64,000 bases of DNA from Thiobacillus sp. GTDB taxonomy: Bacteria > Pseudomonadota > Gammaproteobacteria > Burkholderiales > Thiobacillaceae. The notes beneath the pieces are model-generated. The model had not been told where the DNA came from and made no database searches. It saw only the letters and a program-made list of their open reading frames with translations. The first letter of the stretch is position 1. Each line of letters begins with the position of its first letter. The stretch spans positions 34,772 to 98,771 of the forward strand of contig JADFDC010000008.1 of the NCBI GenBank assembly GCA_018263115.1, written 5' to 3'. Both the position numbers and the translations under genes were made by a program. Below are positions 53,884 through 63,470 of this stretch, piece after piece.

Positions 53884-55316
53884 AGTGGGAAACCGTCATT
53901 GGGCTGGAAGTGCATACCCAGCTCACCACGCACTCCAAGGTTTTCTCTGGCAGCAGCACCGCTTTCGGCGCGGAGCCCAACACGCAGGCCAGCGCGGTGG
54001 ACATTGCCCTGCCGGGCGTCTTGCCAGTTTTGAACAAGGGCGCGGTGGAACGTGCAATCAAATTCGGCCTGGCGGTCGGCGCGACAATCAACCGGGTCAA
54101 CATATTCGACCGCAAGAATTATTTTTATCCTGACTTGCCCAAGGGCTACCAGATCAGCCAGTTGGCCAAACCCATCGTTGAGTTTGGGTCGCTAAAAATC
54201 AATGTCGATGGCGAAGAAAAAACCATCCGCATCACCCGTGCCCACATGGAAGAAGACGCGGGAAAGTCGCTGCACGAGGATTTCCATGGCATGACCGGGA
54301 TTGATCTGAACCGTGCGGGAACGCCGCTGCTGGAGATCGTTTCCGAGCCCGACATGCGCTCTTCAGCCGAAGCCGTGGCCTATGCACGTGCGCTGCACAA
54401 CCTGGTGACGTGGATCGGCATCTGCGACGGCAACATGCAGGAAGGCAGCTTCCGGGTGGATGCGAATGTCTCGGTGCGGCCAGTTGGCCAGGCTGAGTTC
54501 GGCACACGGCGCGAAATCAAGAACCTCAATTCCTTCCGCTTTCTGCAGCAGGCAATCGACTACGAAGCGCGCTGGCAGATCGAGACACTTGAAGATGGCG
54601 GGCGCGTGCAGCAGGCAACCGTGTTGTTCGACCCTGAAACCGGCGAAACGCGCATGATGCGCAGCAAGGAAGATGCGCACGACTACCGCTATTTCCCCGA
54701 TCCGGATTTGCTCCCCGTCAAGCTGGATGAATCCTGGATCGAATCTATCCGCGCAGCCATGCCGGAATTGCCACAGGCCATGCGAGAACGTTTCCAGCGA
54801 GAGTACGGACTCTCGGTTTACGATGCCACATCGCTTACCAGCCAGCTGGACGCTGCCCGATTCTTTACCGATACCGTATCGCTTGCTGGCGAAGCTCAGG
54901 CCAAACTGGTAGCCAACTGGATGCTGGGCGAAGTTTCGGCGAATCTCAACCGGGAAGAGAAAAATATTGTCGACGCGCCAATCACTCCGGGCCTACTGGC
55001 GGATCTCATCAAGCGCATTGCAGACGGCACACTTTCCGGCAAACTGGCCAAGCAGGCATTCGAGGGACTGTGGGCAGGCGAAGGTGGAGTCGATGCCATC
55101 ATCGAGGCACGCGGGCTAAAGCAAATGTCCGACTCCGGCGCGATTGAAAAAATCGTCGACGAAGTTCTTGCCGCCAATCAGAAATCAGTCGAGGAATTTC
55201 GTGCCGGCAAGGAGAAGGCCTTTAATGCGCTGGTCGGCCAGGTCATGAAAGCCAGCAAGGGCAAGGCCAATCCGGCGCAAGTGAACGAGATTTTAAAAAA
55301 GAAATTAGGCGGTTGA
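53880..55316 (+). CDS. gatB: Asp/Glu-tRNA amidotransferase subunit B
   Basis: The 478-residue protein starts [15 protein letters not shown] and contains [23 protein letters not shown] and [16 protein letters not shown] [12 protein letters not shown], with the C-terminal YqeY-like tail ([23 protein letters not shown]). It phosphorylates and amidates the misacylated tRNA. It ends 28 bases before the convergent DUF4124 gene, where a short AT-rich hairpin (55336-55354) might end transcription both ways. Confidence 0.96.
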   Translation: MKWETVIGLEVHTQLTTHSKVFSGSSTAFGAEPNTQASAVDIALPGVLPVLNKGAVERAIKFGLAVGATINRVNIFDRKNYFYPDLPKGYQISQLAKPIVEFGSLKINVDGEEKTIRITRAHMEEDAGKSLHEDFHGMTGIDLNRAGTPLLEIVSEPDMRSSAEAVAYARALHNLVTWIGICDGNMQEGSFRVDANVSVRPVGQAEFGTRREIKNLNSFRFLQQAIDYEARWQIETLEDGGRVQQATVLFDPETGETRMMRSKEDAHDYRYFPDPDLLPVKLDESWIESIRAAMPELPQAMRERFQREYGLSVYDATSLTSQLDAARFFTDTVSLAGEAQAKLVANWMLGEVSANLNREEKNIVDAPITPGLLADLIKRIADGTLSGKLAKQAFEGLWAGEGGVDAIIEARGLKQMSDSGAIEKIVDEVLAANQKSVEEFRAGKEKAFNALVGQVMKASKGKANPAQVNEILKKKLGG

Positions 55317-55344
55317 TAGCCAGGCCTGGCCGCGTCAAAAACAG

Positions 55345-55950
55345 TCAGTTTTTGGCGGTCAGTTCGATATAGCGCGTCTTGTCCGCTTCATACCTGGCCC
55401 GCACAGTAACCTGCGCTTCCTGATTGACGCGGATGATTTTCTTCAAATCCTCAGCTTCTTTCTGCGTGGCATTCAGCTGATTCTGCAAGTAGGGCGGAAC
55501 CGGACGGCCTCGCTGCGTGATGGTCTGAATTTTCTCCAGGATTTCCTTGGCTTTGACCGATACCTGCTTTAACCGGGTCTGGGCACCTGTTATCGCCAGA
55601 CGGTGATGTTCCAGCGCGCGATCCCTCGCCAAATCGATTTCGGATACTCTGGTGTAGGTTCCTAACAGCGCTCTGTCCTTGCGCGCCTGTTCTTCGGCTA
55701 TTTTTTTCAGTTCTGCCTGTCTCCGCTCTTCCGCTTCGCGGGCACGGCGCTCTTCGACTGATTCGGTGCGCTTCATCGCCTGGCCGGTCTTGCCCAGCTC
55801 GGTTACGGCATGTGTCGAGGATTGCGGCGGCGGTGTGTCGGTATAGTGCACACGCCCCTGCGCATCCACCCACTTGTAAAGTTTGGCCTGGGCCGGCAGC
55901 GCCGTTACAAGCAGAACAGCCAGCAGTAGATTAAACGCCGTATTGTTCAC
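55345..55950 (-). CDS. DUF4124 domain secreted protein with coiled coil
   Basis: This 201-residue protein has a signal peptide ending PAQA, then the DUF4124 motif [20 protein letters not shown] and a long charged helical part (residues about 65-200) rich in Arg, Glu, Ala and Lys. Such proteins are common in Beta- and Gammaproteobacteria, with unknown role in the periplasm. Its start overlaps the end of pyrE by 20 bases, so it is in the pyrE transcript. Confidence 0.85.
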   Translation of the reverse strand: MNNTAFNLLLAVLLVTALPAQAKLYKWVDAQGRVHYTDTPPPQSSTHAVTELGKTGQAMKRTESVEERRAREAEERRQAELKKIAEEQARKDRALLGTYTRVSEIDLARDRALEHHRLAITGAQTRLKQVSVKAKEILEKIQTITQRGRPVPPYLQNQLNATQKEAEDLKKIIRVNQEAQVTVRARYEADKTRYIELTAKN

Positions 55951-56569
55951 GATAGTGTGACACCGCCTCCAAACGTTTGCCCCATTCTGTATCCGTTTTC
56001 AAATAACCAATCAAATCGTCCAGCGCGGCAACCGCCACGACTGGCAGGCCATATTGTTCGCGCACTTCCTGAACGGCGGATTTTTCACCCTGCCCGCGCT
56101 CCATCCGGTCCAGTGCAATCACGACACCCGCAGGTTCCGCGCCACTGGATTTGATCAATTCTACCGATTCCCTCACCGAGGTGCCCGCGGAAATCACATC
56201 GTCTACGATCAACACCCGGCCTTTCAGTTCCGCGCCAACCACCGAGCCACCTTCGCCATGATCCTTGGCTTCCTTGCGATTGAACGCAAAAGGAACATTG
56301 CGCCCCATCCCAACCAATGCGATGGCAATGCTTGCCGCCAAAGGAATACCCTTGTAGGCCGGCCCGAACAATACATCAAACTCAATTCCGGAATCCACGA
56401 TGGCTTTGGCGTAAAATTCGCCCAGCCGCTTCAGCTTTTCCCCGTCATTGAAAAGGCCTGCATTGAAAAAATACGGGGACAGCCGCCCAGCCTTGGTCTT
56501 GAACTCGCCAAAACACAGCACCTTTGATTCGATGGCAAATTTCAGGAACGCGGACTTGTAATCGGACAT
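55931..56569 (-). CDS. pyrE: Orotate phosphoribosyltransferase
   Basis: The 212-residue enzyme has [13 protein letters not shown], the [11 protein letters not shown] loop, [14 protein letters not shown] (mobile loop) and the PRPP motif [13 protein letters not shown]. It makes OMP from orotate and PRPP in pyrimidine synthesis. Only 29 bases separate its start from the divergent exonuclease gene, so at least one promoter must lie inside the neighbouring coding region. Confidence 0.95.
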   Translation of the reverse strand: MSDYKSAFLKFAIESKVLCFGEFKTKAGRLSPYFFNAGLFNDGEKLKRLGEFYAKAIVDSGIEFDVLFGPAYKGIPLAASIAIALVGMGRNVPFAFNRKEAKDHGEGGSVVGAELKGRVLIVDDVISAGTSVRESVELIKSSGAEPAGVVIALDRMERGQGEKSAVQEVREQYGLPVVAVAALDDLIGYLKTDTEWGKRLEAVSHYREQYGV

Positions 56570-56598
56570 TTTTTACGATTCTTAAATAATACGCACCA

Positions 56599-57378
56599 GT
56601 GAGAATTATATCGGCCAATTTGAATGGTATCCGCTCGGCTTCCAGCAAAGGTTTTTTTGAGTGGTTGCCGACACAATGCGCCGATGTCGTCTGTGTACAG
56701 GAACTCAAGGCCCAGGCCGCCGATCTGCGCCCCGAATTCATGGTTTGTGATGGGCTTTCAGGCGCCTTCCATTACGCGGAAAAAAAGGGCTACAGCGGTG
56801 TCGGCCTTTACACCCGCAAACCGCCGCAAACCATCATCGAAGGCCTTGGGCTGCCAGAATTTGACACCGAAGGCCGCTATATCGAAGCGCAGTACAAAGG
56901 ACTGGCAGTCATCTCGCTCTACCAGCCCTCTGGCTCAAGCAGCGAGGAGCGCCAGCAGGCCAAGTTCCGTTTCATGGAGCAATTTTTTCCGCATCTGGAA
57001 AAACTGATGAAATCCGGCCGCGAGATCATCATCTGCGGCGACTGGAACATCGCCCATCGCGAAATCGATCTCAAGAACTGGAAATCCAACCAAAAGAACT
57101 CCGGCTTTCTGCCCGAGGAACGCGCCTGGATGGCCCGGCTGTTCGACGAACTTGGCTGGGTTGATGTCTACCGCAGCCTTTACCCGGAACATACCGGCGA
57201 AGCCTACACATGGTGGAGCAACCGTGGCCAGGCCTGGGCAAAGAATGTCGGCTGGCGCATCGACTACCAGATCGCCACGCCGGATATCGCCGCCCGCGCC
57301 AAATCAGCCAGCGTCTTCAAGAATCAGCGTTTCTCAGATCATGCGCCGCTGATCATCGATTACGACTACGATTTATGA
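56599..57378 (+). CDS. xth: Exodeoxyribonuclease III family protein
   Basis: This 259-residue endonuclease/exonuclease/phosphatase-fold protein has ANLNGIRSASSKGFFEWL, VCVQELKAQ (metal Glu), GDWNIAHREIDLKN and FSDHAPLIIDYDYDL (catalytic Asp-His). It acts on abasic sites and 3' ends in DNA repair. The start is GTG. Its stop overlaps the AmpG-like gene (ATGA). Confidence 0.93.
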   Translation: MRIISANLNGIRSASSKGFFEWLPTQCADVVCVQELKAQAADLRPEFMVCDGLSGAFHYAEKKGYSGVGLYTRKPPQTIIEGLGLPEFDTEGRYIEAQYKGLAVISLYQPSGSSSEERQQAKFRFMEQFFPHLEKLMKSGREIIICGDWNIAHREIDLKNWKSNQKNSGFLPEERAWMARLFDELGWVDVYRSLYPEHTGEAYTWWSNRGQAWAKNVGWRIDYQIATPDIAARAKSASVFKNQRFSDHAPLIIDYDYDL

Positions 57379-58763
57379 CTTCCGGCCACCCCTGGCTTGC
57401 CGCCTTCAAGGTCTATGCCCATCCCCGCGTGATCGGCATGCTGTTCCTCGGTTTTTCCGCCGGGCTGCCGCTGTTGCTGGTGCTGGGCACATTGTCGTTC
57501 TGGCTCTCCGAGGCAGGCATCGCGCGCGCCACCATTGGCCACTTGAGCTGGGTGGGGCTGGCGTATGGCTTCAAATTTTTATGGTCACCACTGGTGGACC
57601 GGCTGCCTCTGCCTTTGCTGACGGCAAGACTGGGGCGGCGGCGGGCGTGGCTGCTGTTGTCGCAAATCTGCATCTCGCTGGCGCTGCTTGGCATGGCGAA
57701 CACCGATCCGGTGGTGAATCTCACGCATACGGTATTCTTCGCACTAGCGGTGGCCTTCGCCTCAGCCACGCAGGACATCGCGCTCGACGCCTACCGGATT
57801 GAAGCAGTGGAAATCGAAAAGCAGGGCGCGATGGCCGCGACGTATCAGGCCGGCTACCGCATCGCCATGATCACGGCGGGCGCGGGCGCTTTATGGATTG
57901 CTGCGGCGGTCGATCCTTCCGAAGCCACCTATGATTTCCGTCCCTGGCAGGTGGCATACACGGCAATGGCGGCATTGATGATTATTGGCATGCTGACCAC
58001 GCTGATCATCCGCGAGCCGGAAAAGCATGTGTCGCACGCGACTGAAGATCGAGAGCAGCATGCGCGAGAAAAGTTTGCCGGGGCTGGATTGTCCGGCAAC
58101 CTGCTGACCGCCACTGCCTGGTTTTACAGCGCGGTACTGTCGCCCTTTATCGATTTTGTGCAGCGCTACAAATGGCAGGCATTGCTGATCCTTTCCCTCA
58201 TCGCCGTATACCGTATTTCCGATGTGGTGATGGGCGTGATGAGCAACCCGTTCTATCAGGAAATGGGCTTCTCCAAGGACGAAGTCGCCACCGTATCCAA
58301 GGTCTACGGCGTGATCATGACCATCGCCGGCGCGGCGCTGGGCGGCCTGCTCACGGTTCGAGTCGGCGTCATGCGTACGCTGATGCTGGGTGCGATGCTG
58401 TCGGCTGCCACCAATCTGCTGTTCGTGTGGCTGGCCGGACGCGGCCATGACGTTGGCGCGCTGGTGTTCACGGTATCGGCAGACAATCTTTCTGCCGGCA
58501 TCGCATCAAGCGCCTTCGTGGCATATCTCTCCAGTCTCGTCAATCAAGCATACTCCGCCACGCAGTACGCGCTGTTCACATCGGTGATGCTGTTGTTGCC
58601 CAAATTCATCGCCGGATTTTCCGGCGAGTTCGTCGATGCCTATGGTTGGGCAAACTTCTTCACCGGAACAGCGCTAATTGGAATACCGGTTCTGATCCTG
58701 ATATGGCTCGCAGGGAAATCCCGAATGGAACGCAAAAACGCGGAGACACAGAGAACCCAATAA
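57375..58763 (+). CDS. ampG: AmpG-family muropeptide MFS transporter
   Basis: The 462-residue protein has twelve predicted helices and the AmpG sequences GFSAGLPLLLVLGTLSFWL, FKFLWSPLVDR, FASATQDIALDAYRIE and NPFYQEMGFSKDE. It imports anhydro-muropeptides for wall recycling. The C-terminus RKNAETQRTQ is encoded by the first arm of an interspersed repeat (58738-58755), so the original end was probably altered. The start overlaps the exonuclease stop by four bases. Confidence 0.91.
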   Translation: MTSGHPWLAAFKVYAHPRVIGMLFLGFSAGLPLLLVLGTLSFWLSEAGIARATIGHLSWVGLAYGFKFLWSPLVDRLPLPLLTARLGRRRAWLLLSQICISLALLGMANTDPVVNLTHTVFFALAVAFASATQDIALDAYRIEAVEIEKQGAMAATYQAGYRIAMITAGAGALWIAAAVDPSEATYDFRPWQVAYTAMAALMIIGMLTTLIIREPEKHVSHATEDREQHAREKFAGAGLSGNLLTATAWFYSAVLSPFIDFVQRYKWQALLILSLIAVYRISDVVMGVMSNPFYQEMGFSKDEVATVSKVYGVIMTIAGAALGGLLTVRVGVMRTLMLGAMLSAATNLLFVWLAGRGHDVGALVFTVSADNLSAGIASSAFVAYLSSLVNQAYSATQYALFTSVMLLLPKFIAGFSGEFVDAYGWANFFTGTALIGIPVLILIWLAGKSRMERKNAETQRTQ

Positions 58764-58857
58764 TCTTTTCATGATCTTTCTGTCCCCCAATCTCCTCATC
58801 CAATCATGAATCGCACCCTCTCTTTGCTTTCCTCTGCGTCTTTGCGTCCCTGCGTCC
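58738..58857. repeat. Inverted pair of ACGCAGAG-type repeats
   Basis: ACGCGGAGACACAGAGAA (58738-58755) is matched in inverted form by 58829-58857, which carries three TGCGTC units in CTCTGCGTCTTTGCGTCC and the following bases. The two arms flank an AT-rich 73-base spacer. Motifs like this recur between genes in many proteobacterial genomes. The left arm supplies the last codons of the AmpG-like gene and the right arm ends 8 bases before the next start codon. Confidence 0.6.
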
Positions 58858-58864
58858 ATTCAAA

Positions 58865-59527
58865 ATGATTGAGTTCTCACTTTTATCCGCCCTGATCGCC
58901 GGCCTGCTCGGCGGCGTGCATTGCGTGGGCATGTGCGGCGGTCTGGTCGCGGCGTTTTCCTTTCGCGCTGACAGCACTGCCCCACCGTTTCGTCTGCATC
59001 TCGGCTACAACCTGGGCCGCATTCTTTCCTACTCGCTGTTTGGCGCGCTAGCGGGTGCACTGGGCGCATCAATCAACCTGCTGGAAATCCGGCCGCTGCA
59101 AATCTCGCTGTACGTCCTTGCGCAGGGTGTGATGATTCTGCTGGGCCTGTACTTGGCGGGCTGGAATCAGTGGGTGCTGGTGTTTGAAAAAGCCGGCGGC
59201 GCCTTGTGGTCTCGCTTGCAGCCGCTGTTCAAAAAACTGCTGCCGGTGAAGAGCGTGCCGGGGGCGCTGGTGGCGGGCTTCTTCTGGGGCTGGTTGCCCT
59301 GCGGCCTGGTGTATTCCATTCTGGTGGCGGCACTGGCGGCAGGCAGCGCAACGTCTGGCGCCGCGCTCATGCTGTCGTTCGGGCTAGGCACCTTGCCCAA
59401 CCTGCTGGGCATGGCGCTGTTTGCCAACCGCCTTCAGCCGCTGTTGCAACAACCCACGATACGCAAGGCTGCCGGGTTGATGGTGGCAGGATTCGGGGTG
59501 TGGGGGATAATCAGGCTGACTGTCTGA
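58865..59527 (+). CDS. SafE/COG2836 family membrane protein
   Basis: The 220-residue protein has six hydrophobic helices, GGVHCVGMCGGLVAAFSF at the first helix and WGWLPCGLVYSI at the fourth, the Cys-bearing motif of the TauE/SafE-related COG2836 family. Members near cytochrome cbb3 oxidase genes have been tied to copper handling; no oxidase genes are here, so the substrate is unknown. The ATG lies just after the inverted repeat. Confidence 0.82.
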   Translation: MIEFSLLSALIAGLLGGVHCVGMCGGLVAAFSFRADSTAPPFRLHLGYNLGRILSYSLFGALAGALGASINLLEIRPLQISLYVLAQGVMILLGLYLAGWNQWVLVFEKAGGALWSRLQPLFKKLLPVKSVPGALVAGFFWGWLPCGLVYSILVAALAAGSATSGAALMLSFGLGTLPNLLGMALFANRLQPLLQQPTIRKAAGLMVAGFGVWGIIRLTV

Positions 59528-59558
59528 CACGCCTCGCGCCTGACTCCTCACGCCTCAC

Positions 59559-59984
59559 TTACTTATAAAACTTCTGGCTGAACGAGACTTCGTGTTTGGG
59601 CTCGCCGTTGGCTTCAACCGATACGGTGAACTTGAGCGTGTCCGGCGGCGCCACGCGAAACTCACCCAGATAATAGATGGCCGTACCTTCCTTGATTTCG
59701 CGCATATCGATATTGCCAAGCTGGTTGTTGAGGTTGACCAGGTATGCAGTCAACTTCGCCGGGACTGGCTGGGCAACGCCCACGGCGTTTTTCTTGAGTA
59801 CCGAGACGGTCACGATACCGCGCGTCTTGCTGCGGTCGATTTTATAAGCCTTGGCGACATCGGGCAGCAGATCGCTGGCAAGCATGGCATTGTAGTGAAC
59901 TTCAAGCGCGCCAAACTTCTGGGATTGTTCGGCCTGAGCCACGGGCACAAAAACAACTGCAAGCAGGGCTAACCAGCGAATCAT
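59559..59984 (-). CDS. DUF4426 periplasmic protein
   Basis: The 141-residue protein has a signal peptide ending PVAQA and a mature part EQSQKFGALEVHYNAMLASDL, then an immunoglobulin-like pattern ending SFSQKFYK, which matches DUF4426. The function is unknown; relatives are often next to methionine synthesis genes, and metA lies 3.5 kb away in this window. AAGGAGACATC precedes the ATG. It is 45 bases downstream of the auxiliary lipoprotein gene. Confidence 0.82.
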   Translation of the reverse strand: MIRWLALLAVVFVPVAQAEQSQKFGALEVHYNAMLASDLLPDVAKAYKIDRSKTRGIVTVSVLKKNAVGVAQPVPAKLTAYLVNLNNQLGNIDMREIKEGTAIYYLGEFRVAPPDTLKFTVSVEANGEPKHEVSFSQKFYK

Positions 59985-60029
59985 GATGTCTCCTTGTTGG
60001 GTTTGTTATCGAGTTACCAATATAGACGA

Positions 60030-60647
60030 TCAATTTTTTGAAGAAAGCGTTTTCAGCCAGTCGGTTAATTCATTAAGCGATGCCGACACCGCCTGATTGA
60101 AAGCCTGATATGCGCCACCCGCCTCATAACTGGGCGCCGGAACGCTTTGCGTGAATAGTTGACGTGACACCAGTGTGCGTGATTTCAAATCGGTCACTTC
60201 AGCGCGCAGCACCAACTTCACCATTCCGGGCTGCTTCACCGCGTTGTGGTAAAGCTCGACGATATCCGTCGTCAGCAGCCAGTCGCCATGAACATTGGTA
60301 CCCGTCTGCGCAACGGCAGCAAACAGCTTTTCCTGCTCCAGCCGGGTAATCAGCAGATCGGTAAAGCGTTTGCCCGGCCGTTCCGTCCAGCGGGCAAACT
60401 GGTAGTAGCCACGCGTGCCCGGCTCCTTGCTGAACGCCATGCCATCGTTGTCGTAAAAAGTGCCGGTCAGCGTGTCAACCAGAATCAGCGTTTTGGGGGA
60501 AGGCGTTGCGGCGGGCGCGGGCCGCCCGGCGTCCTCCAGAACATAATAAACAATGGGCGTGCTATTGCTGACGCCAGGCAAATCAAGATTGACACAGCCA
60601 GACAACAACACGATTCCAATCGCAGTAAAGCCGCCAAACCTGATCAT
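60030..60647 (-). CDS. ABC-type transport auxiliary lipoprotein
   Basis: This 205-residue lipoprotein has lipobox LLSGC (Cys18), then PIVYYVLEDAG and the ABC_trans_aux fold with RWTERPGKRFTDLLITRLEQEKLF. Such proteins, like PqiC, assist MCE transporters in lipid movement across the periplasm. It follows the MlaD-like gene with a four-base overlap, so the two are co-translated. Confidence 0.87.
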   Translation of the reverse strand: MIRFGGFTAIGIVLLSGCVNLDLPGVSNSTPIVYYVLEDAGRPAPAATPSPKTLILVDTLTGTFYDNDGMAFSKEPGTRGYYQFARWTERPGKRFTDLLITRLEQEKLFAAVAQTGTNVHGDWLLTTDIVELYHNAVKQPGMVKLVLRAEVTDLKSRTLVSRQLFTQSVPAPSYEAGGAYQAFNQAVSASLNELTDWLKTLSSKN

Positions 60648-61588
60648 CGTTTTTCTCCCGGGCCCAGTTGCTGTTTGCCCGGGCCGAGCAGCAGCGCCTT
60701 TGGGTTGGAAAGCTTCTGGCCCGCCGTGGTGACAGCATCTGCGCCTGCCCTCACATCACGACTCATCGCGGTCAACTCAAGCGAACCCGTATCAGACAAC
60801 GCCTGCAATTTCCCGGAAATGGCGATGGTTTCCTTGCGCAGGCTCTCCATGGCAACCGCGGCTTCCTTCAATGCCGTTTGCGCGTTTTGCCCCACGCCTT
60901 GAATGCTGGATTCGGCACGTGTTGCTGCTTGCGCAATGCTTGCCCCGGCAAAGCGGAATTCGTCGGAAGCGTCCTTCAGGCCTTGCACCGCCTGTTCAAG
61001 CGTCTGCTTGTTGCTGGCCAGATGGTCGGAAAGCTCTTTCAGGTTGGCCAGCGTGGAAGAAATCCGTTCCTGGTTTTCATCGGACAAAAGCGTATTCATC
61101 TTTTCGAGTACCTGGGCGCCGTTTTCCGCCATTTGAGATACCGCTACCGCGACTTTGTCCAGGTCGGAACTGCCTTCGGCGATAACCGGGTAACGCTCGC
61201 CCTTTGGCGGCTCTTCCAGCAGTGCCTCCTGCCCCTGCGGATTGCTGATCTCGATCGTGGCCAAGCCAGTAACCACATTGCGCTTGACATAGGCTTGCGC
61301 ACCCTGGCGCACGGGGGTGTTTTCGTCAATCTTGATCAGCACCTGTACGGCTTCAGCAGGTTTGGTAACAAACTCGTACTTGCTGACTGATCCCACCTTG
61401 ATACCACGCATTTTGACGGCGCTGTCGACATCCAGGCCGTCCATCGATTGGCTGGTGAAATAAATTACATAGTGCCGGTAAGCGATGTCGTCCGCCTTGC
61501 CAGCTATCCAGAACGTCCCCAGCACCAGCAAAGCCGTAACCGCCAGCACCATTGCACCCACCAGGGTGTAACGAGCATTGGCTTCCAT
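60644..61588 (-). CDS. MlaD/MCE-domain periplasmic lipid transport protein
   Basis: The 314-residue protein has one N-terminal helix, an MCE domain (VDSAVKMRGIKVGSVSKYEF and GLATIEISNPQG) and a long helical C-terminal part (about 160-300) that could form a tube or needle. It is the substrate-binding part of an ABC lipid transporter of the outer-membrane asymmetry type. It overlaps the ATPase gene by one base. Confidence 0.9.
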   Translation of the reverse strand: MEANARYTLVGAMVLAVTALLVLGTFWIAGKADDIAYRHYVIYFTSQSMDGLDVDSAVKMRGIKVGSVSKYEFVTKPAEAVQVLIKIDENTPVRQGAQAYVKRNVVTGLATIEISNPQGQEALLEEPPKGERYPVIAEGSSDLDKVAVAVSQMAENGAQVLEKMNTLLSDENQERISSTLANLKELSDHLASNKQTLEQAVQGLKDASDEFRFAGASIAQAATRAESSIQGVGQNAQTALKEAAVAMESLRKETIAISGKLQALSDTGSLELTAMSRDVRAGADAVTTAGQKLSNPKALLLGPGKQQLGPGEKR

Positions 61589-62343
61589 CAGACAGGCTCC
61601 TCTGAATAGCGCGAGGAAAAATAATCCTGCAGCCAGGGATCATCGATTTCTTTCAAATCTTCCACCGAGCCCTGTCCGAGCACTTTTCCATGTGCCAGTA
61701 CAATAATTTTATCCACCATGGAGAGCAGTGTATCCAAGTCGTGCGTAACCAGAAAGACCGTCAAGCCAAGACTGTCTGACAACAGCCGGATCAACCGGTC
61801 AAATGCGCGTGCCGAAATGGGGTCCAGGCCAGAGGTTGGCTCATCCAGAAAAAGCAGTTCGGGATCCAGCGCAAGTGCACGCGCGAGTGCCGCGCGCTTG
61901 CGCATGCCGCCAGAAAGCTCACTGGGCATTTTGCTCCCGGCGGAAACCGGCAGCCCGGCCATGGCAATTTTAAGCCTGGCCAGTTCTAGGCATTCCGCAG
62001 GAGGAAGCCTGGTGTGCTCACGCAAGGGCAGCGCCACATTCTGTTCAACCGTCAATGAGGAAAAAAGCGCGCCATCCTGGAACAACACGCCAAAGCGCCT
62101 GCGCAATGCCATCAGCCTCGCTTCATCCACGGCCCAGACATCTTCGCCAAAAAGCCGTATTTTTCCTGACTGCGGCCTCAGCAACCCAATTATTTCCTTG
62201 AGCAGCACCGACTTGCCAGTGCCGCTGCCGCCAATCAGCGCCGTCACCTTGCCCTTCTCAATATTCAGGCTGATGCCGTCATGGACCACCGCGCCAGCCA
62301 GGCGGGTGACGATGTTATCGACTTCAATGACGTTTTCGCTCAT
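61588..62343 (-). CDS. ABC transporter ATPase, MlaF type
   Basis: The 251-residue ATPase has Walker A GGSGTGKS, signature LSGGMRKRAALARAL and Walker B LLFLDEPTSGLD with VTHDLDTLL. It powers the MCE transporter together with the permease upstream. The ATG at 62343 is preferred over the upstream TTG, which overlaps the permease stop. The C-terminus WLQDYFSSR is typical for MlaF relatives. Confidence 0.92.
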   Translation of the reverse strand: MSENVIEVDNIVTRLAGAVVHDGISLNIEKGKVTALIGGSGTGKSVLLKEIIGLLRPQSGKIRLFGEDVWAVDEARLMALRRRFGVLFQDGALFSSLTVEQNVALPLREHTRLPPAECLELARLKIAMAGLPVSAGSKMPSELSGGMRKRAALARALALDPELLFLDEPTSGLDPISARAFDRLIRLLSDSLGLTVFLVTHDLDTLLSMVDKIIVLAHGKVLGQGSVEDLKEIDDPWLQDYFSSRYSEEPV

Positions 62344-62357
62344 TGCAGGCAATCCCG

Positions 62358-63470
62358 TCAAATCGGAACATCCGCGAACACCACGGCGAAAATGGCATTG
62401 AGCACGATGACGGCAACGATACTCTGTACAACCGTGGAAGTCGTGTTTACACCGACGCTGCGGGCGTCTCTTGATACCGACAAACCCATGCGGCAGGCGA
62501 TCAAGCCGATGAATACTGCAAAGACCGGTGCTTTCAACAGTCCCAGCAACAAGGTCTGCATTTTAAGAACGCTATCGAGGCGATCCCAGAACTGTGAAAA
62601 CTCGATGCCAAGCTGGGATTTGGCAATCAACATTCCGCCAAGCAGCCCAGCAATATCGCCAAGGAATACCAGCAAGGGCATCGCCAGCAACAAGGCCAGA
62701 ATACGCGGCAACACCAGCACAACGTAGGGTGACAAGCCCAGCACGGACAAGGCATCGATTTCTTCATTGACCTTCATGGTGCCCAGCTGGGCGGTGATGG
62801 CAGCGCCCGAGCGACCCGCAACCAGAATGGCCACAATGACCGGCGAAATCTCCCTCAGCACTGCTGCTGAAACACCATCCACCACAAAAATGTTGGCGCC
62901 AAATTTCTGCGCCTGCACACCGAGGAGATAGGCAAACACCACCCCCAGCAGAAAAATCATGGCGATGGTGATGGGAATGGCATAAACAAACACCACTTCC
63001 AGTTGCGCGGTAAATTCCTTGATCCTGAATGCGGCCGGCTTTCTGAAAAGGCTCAGCCACTCGGTGAATACACGGCCAATAAAGGCAGTCACCCCAAAAA
63101 GATGCTGCAATGCTTCTACGGCTCCCAATCCAATCTGATAAAGCAAACCCTGCGGCTTCTCGGATTTCACCCCTTCGGTCAGGCGCTGATGATCCGCCAC
63201 CAGCGTCCATACCTGTAAAACACTTGGTGACATGGCACGCGTCTGCACGTTTTCCAGTCGGGCGCCAGACTGCCTGAGCATGGACATCAATCGATGCGCG
63301 CCACTGGTGTCCAGGCCGGCCAGATTGGAACCATCCACCAGACACGGGCCATCAATGGAATTCAATGTTGGCGCCGAATTCAAATGGGTGAGCGTCCAGT
63401 TGCCTGATAAACGCACAATGGTGTGACCGCTTTCGCGAGTAATCTCGAAACCGGGCTCAGCCATGGCCAT
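62358..63470 (-). CDS. MlaE permease with N-terminal STAS domain
   Basis: The 370-residue protein has an N-terminal STAS-like domain (residues about 5-100, LSGNWTLTHLNSAPTL, DGSNLAGLDTSGAHRL) fused to an MlaE permease with five helices and AGRSGAAITAQLGTMKVNEEIDALSVLG. In E. coli the STAS part is the separate MlaB. It overlaps metA by 14 bases; an ATG two codons in (63464) is also possible. Confidence 0.92.
   Translation of the reverse strand: MAMAEPGFEITRESGHTIVRLSGNWTLTHLNSAPTLNSIDGPCLVDGSNLAGLDTSGAHRLMSMLRQSGARLENVQTRAMSPSVLQVWTLVADHQRLTEGVKSEKPQGLLYQIGLGAVEALQHLFGVTAFIGRVFTEWLSLFRKPAAFRIKEFTAQLEVVFVYAIPITIAMIFLLGVVFAYLLGVQAQKFGANIFVVDGVSAAVLREISPVIVAILVAGRSGAAITAQLGTMKVNEEIDALSVLGLSPYVVLVLPRILALLLAMPLLVFLGDIAGLLGGMLIAKSQLGIEFSQFWDRLDSVLKMQTLLLGLLKAPVFAVFIGLIACRMGLSVSRDARSVGVNTTSTVVQSIVAVIVLNAIFAVVFADVPI

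Noticed and set aside
59521..59558. CCTGACTCC-rich gap as a copy of the napA-napG repeat
   Set aside because: Only a few bases match and no inverted partner is present, so the resemblance is too weak.
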